A stretch of DNA of 64,000 nucleotides from Ktedonosporobacter rubrisoli (GTDB taxonomy: Bacteria > Chloroflexota > Ktedonobacteria > Ktedonobacterales > Ktedonobacteraceae), in the NCBI RefSeq assembly GCF_004208415.1, contig NZ_CP035758.1, positions 8,618,001 to 8,682,000 on the forward strand, in the 5' to 3' direction. Positions 58,479 to 64,000 of the stretch are shown here, piece after piece. The notes under the pieces were generated by a model. That model searched no databases. It was not told the DNA's origin and saw nothing but the letters and a program-made list of their open reading frames with translations. Each line of letters begins with the position of its first letter. The stretch's first letter is position 1. A program made the position numbers and the translations under genes.

Positions 58479-60683
58479 ATGCTGCGGTGCTCCGGAGAGG
58501 AGGTATATCTTAAATCGAAGCTTATGAGTAATTTGTTTAAACCTTCTTCGCATTATTTCCCCGAGGACAAGGCTGCTCGGGCTGATGAGGTCTCTACAAA
58601 TAATGCTTTAGATATACAGAATGATTTTGATGGCAATAGTATAAAAGATGCTATACCTCCAGAACCACAGAAGGATACTGAAAATTTTGTAATACAACCA
58701 CGTTTCTCACTACCTGCAAATAAAGCAAAAAAAATTACCCAGACGTCCTCACCGGAGGAAAATAGTTCATCTCCCCGCTTCTCCTCACTGCTTGGATCTC
58801 GCTCAAGCCGTCAATCGGTTCCGCAGGGTACCGGGCCTGTCTCTTCATATCGGCATGCTCGTGTGCGTTTAAGACCTATCCAATCGGATGAAGAGAAGCT
58901 GGAACAGCCGGATCAGATCAAGATAGTCAAGCAGAACGCTGCGCAAAATAGCTTGGACGAGCAGCCAACCTTACTCTTGAAGGCAGTCAAGACCTTAGAG
59001 CGACCCTACGGCGATCCCAGCTATCCCAGCTTCGATGAGATCCCTGTGGATGAACAAGCCACGGTCCCAATGATGGTGCTCACCGGCATCGCTGTCAAGC
59101 AGGGAGAAGCGGCTCCCGAGATGAAGTCGGAGATCTCTGGCTCGGCCAGCAATGCCGCTTTCGTCGGCCTGGGCAACATCCTGGGCACCGTGCTCAAATA
59201 CGGTATTACACTGGTTATTTCGCGCTTCTTTGGCGCGGCTGTCTTCGGCCTCTATACGCTGGGGCTCTCGATCATCAGTCTCTTTTCTTCCACGCTAACC
59301 CTGGGCCTTGACGATGCCATTGTGCGCTATGTGCCCATCTATCGGGCCAGGAAGCAAGGCGGCTCCTTGCGTGGGCTTGTCATTTTCTGTACTCTGGGTG
59401 CCGCTGCCGCCGGGCTCATTGGCTCGGCCCTCATCTTTTTCTTTGCCCCCAGCATCATTGATGTCTTTAAGCCCGGGCATTCCTCCGATAAGTCGCAATT
59501 GATTCTGGTCCTGCAATTGCTGGCGCCAAGTATTCCCCTGGGCTGTATGGAATCAATCTGGACCAATGGCCTGGCCGGCTTTAAGGATTTTCGCTGGCGT
59601 GTGCTCTCGCAAAAGCTTGTCATGCCCATGCTCCTGATCCTCTCCCTCTTTATCGTTGCCGTCTTCTTCCGTGGCAGTAATCTGGTGGGAGTCATCGTCG
59701 CGGTGCTGATCAACGATGGGACCAGCTCCTTCTTTGCCTTCTGGTTCTTCCGTGATAAAGTCACCAATTTTGCCCAGGAAGAGCCGGAACACTATGAGAC
59801 CAAGCAATGGCTTGGCTTTGCCGTGCCCAACTTCCTTACCAACACCACCGATCTGGTCCTCGACTCGGTGGATACCCTTCTACTAGCCTCCTTCAACATT
59901 TCCAACGTCGCTCTTGGCCAGTATGGCGCGGCGTTGAAGATCAGCGGCTTTATCGGTATGCCTCTGCAGGCGCTCAATACCATGTTTGCGCCCACTATTG
60001 CCGAATTACATGCCCAGGGAGAGAAAAAGAAATTAGAAGAGATGTTTAAGGTGGTGACCAAGTGGTCCATTACCTTTAGCCTGCCTATCTTTGGCGTTGC
60101 CGTCCTCTTTGCCACTGCGTTGCTCAGCATCCAGGGTAAGGAATTTGTGGAGGCCTGGCCGCTGGTGATTGCCTTTTCGGCCGGCAACATGGTCAACGTG
60201 GGGACGGGCTCGGTGGGCTATATGCTCATGATGACCGGGCACCAGAAGGCCTCCTTTTTCAACTCGCTGGCCACCTTTGTGCTCAACCTGGTCCTTGGCT
60301 GGTTTCTGGCCGGCCGCTATGGAGCGATGGGTGTGGCGGTGGCGACTGGGCTCTCGCTGGCTGTGGTCAATCTTTTGCGGCTCTTGCAGGTGCGCTTCCT
60401 ACTCAAGATGCAGCCCTACCGCTGGGACACGCTCAAGCCGATCGGAGCCTGGATCGTGGGCGCGCTGGTCACGGGAGGCGGGCTGCTCTTGCTGCAGCAT
60501 TTCAGTGTGCGGGTCATGCTCTTCAAATGGAACGTTCCGGTGCAATTGGGACTGGTGCCGGTCTTTCTTGCCGTCTATGCGGGCTTGCTCTTCCTTATGG
60601 GCGTCAGTCCTGAAGATGCCATCGTCTTGAACGCCGTGCGCAAGAAATTGAAGCGCGGCAAAAAGGGCAAGAAGGCAGCCTAG
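58479..60683 (+). CDS. MOP-type flippase (polysaccharide/lipid-linked oligosaccharide exporter)
   Basis: A 734-residue membrane protein. The N-terminal ~215 residues are hydrophilic and low complexity (Ser/Gln/Glu-rich), an unusual extension. From about 222 there are some 14 hydrophobic helices typical of the Wzx/MurJ-like MOP superfamily: SGSASNAAFVGLGNILGTVLKYG, VFGLYTLGLSIISLFSSTLTLGLDDAIVRYVPIYRARK and the later NMVNVGTGSVGYMLMMTGHQKASF. Such proteins flip undecaprenyl-linked sugars to the outer face. No glycosyltransferases are adjacent. The start is uncertain: ATG 58479 has no SD, ATG 58524 has only a distant GGAGAGGAGG. The tail ends in a Lys-rich KRGKKGKKAA. It precedes gyrA. Confidence 0.85.
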   Translation: MLRCSGEEVYLKSKLMSNLFKPSSHYFPEDKAARADEVSTNNALDIQNDFDGNSIKDAIPPEPQKDTENFVIQPRFSLPANKAKKITQTSSPEENSSSPRFSSLLGSRSSRQSVPQGTGPVSSYRHARVRLRPIQSDEEKLEQPDQIKIVKQNAAQNSLDEQPTLLLKAVKTLERPYGDPSYPSFDEIPVDEQATVPMMVLTGIAVKQGEAAPEMKSEISGSASNAAFVGLGNILGTVLKYGITLVISRFFGAAVFGLYTLGLSIISLFSSTLTLGLDDAIVRYVPIYRARKQGGSLRGLVIFCTLGAAAAGLIGSALIFFFAPSIIDVFKPGHSSDKSQLILVLQLLAPSIPLGCMESIWTNGLAGFKDFRWRVLSQKLVMPMLLILSLFIVAVFFRGSNLVGVIVAVLINDGTSSFFAFWFFRDKVTNFAQEEPEHYETKQWLGFAVPNFLTNTTDLVLDSVDTLLLASFNISNVALGQYGAALKISGFIGMPLQALNTMFAPTIAELHAQGEKKKLEEMFKVVTKWSITFSLPIFGVAVLFATALLSIQGKEFVEAWPLVIAFSAGNMVNVGTGSVGYMLMMTGHQKASFFNSLATFVLNLVLGWFLAGRYGAMGVAVATGLSLAVVNLLRLLQVRFLLKMQPYRWDTLKPIGAWIVGALVTGGGLLLLQHFSVRVMLFKWNVPVQLGLVPVFLAVYAGLLFLMGVSPEDAIVLNAVRKKLKRGKKGKKAA

Positions 60684-60708
60684 AAGCTCACCCAAAAGGG
60701 GTTAAAAC

Positions 60709-60737
60709 TTGTCTGAATAGCCTATATGTGCTATACT
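60709..60737 (+). promoter_or_regulatory. Promoter of gyrA
   Basis: TTGTCT (60709-60714), 17-base spacer, TATACT (60732-60737). The predicted start near 60744 leaves a leader of about 105 bases before the ATG at 60850. Confidence 0.7.
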
Positions 60738-60849
60738 ATAGGAAGGCAAGATCAAATTTTCTAGGCCCCTCCGACCGAAGAAATCGCGCACTTCAACCCG
60801 ATATCGCCTCCTGGCTAGGCTATGTCTGACTTTTGGTGAGGATGTATTA

Positions 60850-63384
60850 ATGGAACTTGGCAATATTAAAGCAGTCAATATCGCTGAAGAAATGATGGGT
60901 GCCTATCTCGATTACTCCATGAGTGTTATCGTTAGTCGAGCACTCCCTGATGTGCGAGATGGACTAAAACCAGTGCATCGCCGGGTCCTCTATGCAATGG
61001 ACCAGATGGGCTTATTATCAACTAAACAGTTTCGTAAATGTGCAGGTACTGTAGGAGAAGTCTTAAAGAGCTATCATCCCCATAGTGATGCCGCAGTTTA
61101 TGATTCACTTGTGCGCATGGCGCAGCCCTGGTCGATGCGTTATCCGCTTGTGCTGGGCCAGGGAAACTTTGGTTCACAGGACGATGATCCCCCGGCGGCC
61201 ATGAGGTACACTGAGGCTAAGATGGCCACCATCGCCGATGAGCTATTACGCGACATCGATAAAGACACAGTAGATTTTGTCCCCAATTATGATAATCAGA
61301 CAACCGAGCCAACGGTTTTGCCTGCCCGCCTTCCTAACCTGCTCCTCAACGGCTCTACGGGAATCGCGGTCGGTATGGCAACTAACATTCCTCCCCATAA
61401 CCTGGTCGAAGTTTGCAACGGCATTGTCTGCTTGATCGATAATCCAGAGGCCACAACTGAAGATCTCTCCCGCATCATTCGCGGACCCGATTTTCCGACT
61501 GGCGGCATTATTCAGGGACGCGAAGGTATTCGCAATGCCTACGCAAACGGGCGTGGTCGCATTGTGATTCGGGCGCGCACGCATATCGAAGAGTCTGAGC
61601 GCGGTCGCATCAGCATTATCGTCACCGAACTGCCGTATCAGGTCAACAAGGCGGAGTTGGTGAAGAAGATAGCCGAGCTGGCGCGTGACAAAAAGCTTGA
61701 TGGCATCTCTGAGGTGCGCGACGAGTCGGACCGCCAGGGTATGCGTATGGTAATCGAGCTCAAGCGCGATGCAAATGTTGATAGCGTGCTGAACTCGCTC
61801 TACAAATATACGGCCATGCAGAGCGCCTTTAATGCGAATATGCTGGCGCTGGTAGAACGTCAACCCAAGACGTTGACTCTCAAAAACTTCCTGCTGCATT
61901 ACATTCATCATCGTGAAGAAGTGATTACGCGTCGCACCAGATATGAGCTGGCCAAAGCCGAGGCGCGTAAACATATTCTGGATGGCCTGAAAATAGCCCT
62001 TGATCATCTTGATGATGTGATCAGTACGATTCGTAAATCCCAGCGCGAGACCGCTGGCGTTTCCGAAGAGCTGCAGCAGCAATTTGGCTTCTCGCAGGAG
62101 CAAGCGAGGGCTGTGCTGGAGATGCGCCTGTCAAGCCTGGCCGCTCTGCAGCGCCAGAAGATAGACGATGAGCTAAGCGAAGTCCTCAAAAATATCGCTT
62201 ACTATAATAAGCTGCTTAGCGATATTGGCGAGATTCGTAAGATCATCAAGCAGGACCTGCAGGAGCTTAAAGAGAAATACGGCGACGCACGCCGCACTGA
62301 GGTGATCGAGGCCGAGGCCCGCGATTTCAAGGATGAGGACCTTATCCCCAACGAAGAAGTCGTCGTAACCCTTACCGAGAAGGGTTATATCAAGCGCCTG
62401 CCCTCCAACACGTACCGCGCCCAGCGCCGAGGCGGTCGAGGCGTAACAGGCATGGTGACGCGCGAGGATGATACTGTGCGCCACTTGCTAGTGACGCATA
62501 CGCACGACAGCTTGCTCTTCTTTACTGATCGCGGGCGCGTCTTCCAGTTGAGAGTGTATGAGCTGCCGGATGTGAGCCGCACTTCAAAGGGCGACCATAT
62601 CATCAATCTGATTTCCAAAGAGCAGAGAGAGCGTGTCACAGCCATTGTCTCTGTTCCCAAGGGCGTTAATCGCGACTTCATGATCGTGGCGACCAAGAAG
62701 GGCGAGGTCAAGAAGACCGCCATGAGCGAATTTGAGGTAGTGCGTCGCCAGGGCTTGATTGCCATGAATCTTGAAGAGGATGATGAGCTGATTGGGGCGA
62801 AGCTGGCTCGCGCTGCTGATGATATATTGCTGATCACCGCTCAGGGACAGTCTATTCGTTTCGCCGTTGATTTGCTACGAACGGCCTCGCGTACCAGCGG
62901 TGGCGTACGTGGCATTCGCCTTAGCCCGAAGGATACGGTCGTCTCGCTTAATCTGGCCCTGGAAGATAGCGCGCTACTTGTCGTGACCGAACATGGCTTC
63001 GGGAAGCGAACGCCAATCAACGAATATCCCCGGCAGAGTCGCGGAGGCACAGGTGTGATGACTTCGCGCGTTACGGGGAAGACCGGACCCGTGGCAGCGG
63101 CGCGCACGATTACAGAGAACGATAGCGATTTGATGATCATTTCCGCCAGCGGGGTGGTTATTCGTACCGACGTCAGCCTGATAAAGCAAGCAAGCCGTGC
63201 CACGCAAGGTGTAACGCTGATGAATCTTGGCGATGGCGACGCTGTTGTGGCTGTGGCTACTACCAACGGCAAAAAGCTGGATGGCGCCGATGGTGAGGTC
63301 GAAGTCGTGCTGGATGAGGAAGAGGATGGCAGTCTTGAAGAAAATGCTGCTGAGACCATAGCGCCGAGCGGTGAGGCTGAGTAA
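60850..63384 (+). CDS. gyrA: DNA gyrase subunit A
   Basis: An 844-residue GyrA, the DNA-breakage subunit that introduces negative supercoils with GyrB. The catalytic tyrosine is Y120 in AAMRYTEAK. The C-terminal beta-pinwheel carries the GyrA box QRRGGRG (about 527-533), which marks gyrase rather than topoisomerase IV. The quinolone pocket reads HPHSDAAVYDS (77-87): relative to E. coli, Gly81 is Ser79, Ser83 is Ala81 and Asp87 is kept as D85. The following loop has L102 in place of the usual Asp (VLGQGNFG). The tail is Glu-rich. A promoter with a 17-base spacer lies upstream and a terminator downstream; gyrB is not adjacent. Confidence 0.97.
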   Translation: MELGNIKAVNIAEEMMGAYLDYSMSVIVSRALPDVRDGLKPVHRRVLYAMDQMGLLSTKQFRKCAGTVGEVLKSYHPHSDAAVYDSLVRMAQPWSMRYPLVLGQGNFGSQDDDPPAAMRYTEAKMATIADELLRDIDKDTVDFVPNYDNQTTEPTVLPARLPNLLLNGSTGIAVGMATNIPPHNLVEVCNGIVCLIDNPEATTEDLSRIIRGPDFPTGGIIQGREGIRNAYANGRGRIVIRARTHIEESERGRISIIVTELPYQVNKAELVKKIAELARDKKLDGISEVRDESDRQGMRMVIELKRDANVDSVLNSLYKYTAMQSAFNANMLALVERQPKTLTLKNFLLHYIHHREEVITRRTRYELAKAEARKHILDGLKIALDHLDDVISTIRKSQRETAGVSEELQQQFGFSQEQARAVLEMRLSSLAALQRQKIDDELSEVLKNIAYYNKLLSDIGEIRKIIKQDLQELKEKYGDARRTEVIEAEARDFKDEDLIPNEEVVVTLTEKGYIKRLPSNTYRAQRRGGRGVTGMVTREDDTVRHLLVTHTHDSLLFFTDRGRVFQLRVYELPDVSRTSKGDHIINLISKEQRERVTAIVSVPKGVNRDFMIVATKKGEVKKTAMSEFEVVRRQGLIAMNLEEDDELIGAKLARAADDILLITAQGQSIRFAVDLLRTASRTSGGVRGIRLSPKDTVVSLNLALEDSALLVVTEHGFGKRTPINEYPRQSRGGTGVMTSRVTGKTGPVAAARTITENDSDLMIISASGVVIRTDVSLIKQASRATQGVTLMNLGDGDAVVAVATTNGKKLDGADGEVEVVLDEEEDGSLEENAAETIAPSGEAE

Positions 63385-63419
63385 ACATTCGTCCAATAGG
63401 CAAACAAGAGAGAAAAGAG

Positions 63420-63455
63420 GCCCGGGAACAAGCTTTCCCGGGCTTCTTGTTGTGC
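63420..63455 (+). terminator. Rho-independent terminator of gyrA
   Basis: GCCCGGGAA (63420-63428) and TTCCCGGGC (63435-63443) form a perfect 9 bp stem followed by TTCTTGTTG, 36 bases after the stop. Confidence 0.8.
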
Positions 63456-63476
63456 TTGCTAAAAATACTTGGCTTT

Positions 63477-63851
63477 TTAGCTGACGAATAGCGATTTGGT
63501 TTCAGGGGGTAGCGATTGCCCCTTGCGAATACGGCGTGCAGCCGTACGATCTTTGCGCGCTTCCATCTTAATCATGGTGAATGGGCGGTGGTACTTGCTG
63601 CTAAATTCGTCTGCTTTTAGCTCAGAGATGCTAGCGCGCTGCTCATATGAGCGCGCAAAGATATCCCGTTTAGCCTCATCTGTCATATCGGTGAGTAATA
63701 AATAGGCGAGGGCAAATTCGGGCTTGCCCTGCTCCGCGTAAGCATCGGCGCAAGTCAGGCCATCGGCACCCTGCGCTAGCTGCTCCTGTGCCAGTTTCAA
63801 AAAGACGTCTTTCAATGTATCTTTATAAAGCTCTGCAAAAGTCTCTGCCAT
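63477..63851 (-). CDS. Small helical protein of unknown function
   Basis: A 124-residue protein I do not recognise. It is predicted mainly helical and slightly TPR-like (KDTLKDVFLKLAQEQLAQG, then ADAYAEQGKPEFALAYLLLTDM), with a basic C-terminal segment (MIKMEARKDRTAARRIRKG) that could bind nucleic acid. No signal peptide or membrane helix. The start is ATG 63851 with AGGAG 6 bases upstream; the open frame extends to 63896. It converges on gyrA. A 10 bp hairpin (63878-63915) with an 18-base loop lies in its leader. No function is proposed. Confidence 0.7.
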   Translation of the reverse strand: MAETFAELYKDTLKDVFLKLAQEQLAQGADGLTCADAYAEQGKPEFALAYLLLTDMTDEAKRDIFARSYEQRASISELKADEFSSKYHRPFTMIKMEARKDRTAARRIRKGQSLPPETKSLFVS

Positions 63852-63877
63852 TGCCGTCTCCTGGAATGTATGGCCGC

Positions 63878-63915
63878 ATGCAGATAGGCCGGGCAAGTTG
63901 CTTCACTATCTGCAT
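63878..63915 (-). other. Leader hairpin of the small helical protein gene
   Basis: ATGCAGATAG (63878-63887) and CTATCTGCAT (63906-63915) pair perfectly over 10 bp with an 18-base loop, 27 bases upstream of the start on the minus strand. The loop sequence is not complementary to the ribosome-binding region. Confidence 0.4.
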
Positions 63916-64000
63916 GATAAAATTCGTTTTTTTTAGACATTACTATATTACCATATTTATGGGATTGGCTATATCTATGACATTGAATATATGCCGAGCG

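Overview
The window (about 52% G+C by eye) looks like chromosomal DNA of a Ktedonobacteria-type Chloroflexota (for example Ktedonobacter or Dictyobacter). This is inferred from gene content: a Ser/Thr kinase with TPRs, an F420-type luciferase-like oxidoreductase, SWIM/XPB-associated proteins, an S53 peptidase with C-terminal repeats, and many one- and two-component regulators. No rRNA or species-specific marker is present, so the assignment is provisional. I see no CRISPR array, complete prophage or intact insertion sequence.

Region 1 (1-23.1 kb) is almost wholly minus strand. It holds the start of a secreted protease-like protein cut by the window edge, a Ser/Thr kinase-TPR protein, a divergent HisD-family dehydrogenase beside an MFS transporter, a single-domain response regulator, recO, and tRNA-Gly and tRNA-Cys under a consensus promoter. 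Two overlapping helicase-associated (XPB N-domain-like) proteins follow, then an F420-type oxidoreductase, prmA-rsmE, a double GNAT, an acyl-CoA mutase large subunit, a methyltransferase, a thiolase and an ECF sigma/anti-sigma pair. One small plus-strand gene with its own terminator lies at 14.4 kb.

Region 2 (23.5-36.1 kb) has, on the plus strand, an exported S53 peptidase, a HEPN protein and pyruvate phosphate dikinase with a structured leader. On the minus strand are a frameshifted macrolide-type glycosyltransferase beside a TetR repressor, a membrane-anchored S33-type hydrolase and a zinc alcohol dehydrogenase with a palindrome at its predicted transcription start.

Region 3 (36.3-39.7 kb) is the most unusual block: a plus-strand operon under a consensus promoter with two different phosphoribosyltransferase-fold proteins (the second with a five-cysteine cluster), a SAM methyltransferase and endonuclease V. 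I infer a nucleobase or nucleotide metabolism or repair role. A PAS histidine kinase/OmpR regulator pair and mnmG follow on the minus strand.

Region 4 (44.2-50.9 kb) starts at tRNA-Leu(UAA). It contains a coiled-coil gene made of internal DNA repeats and flanked by two divergent direct copies of a ~150 bp non-coding sequence, an isochorismatase-like hydrolase, a second sigma/anti-sigma pair with a bactofilin-like membrane protein, and a TrmA-family methyltransferase.

Region 5 (51-64 kb) contains a double bPH-PASTA membrane protein with a CvpA-like partner (minus), a NarL/LiaS-type two-component system, two tandem RimK-like ATP-grasp ligases, a MOP-type flippase with a long disordered N-terminus, gyrA and a small unrecognised gene. 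Several starts were moved from the longest frame because a Shine-Dalgarno (SD) sequence fits a later codon; each case is noted.
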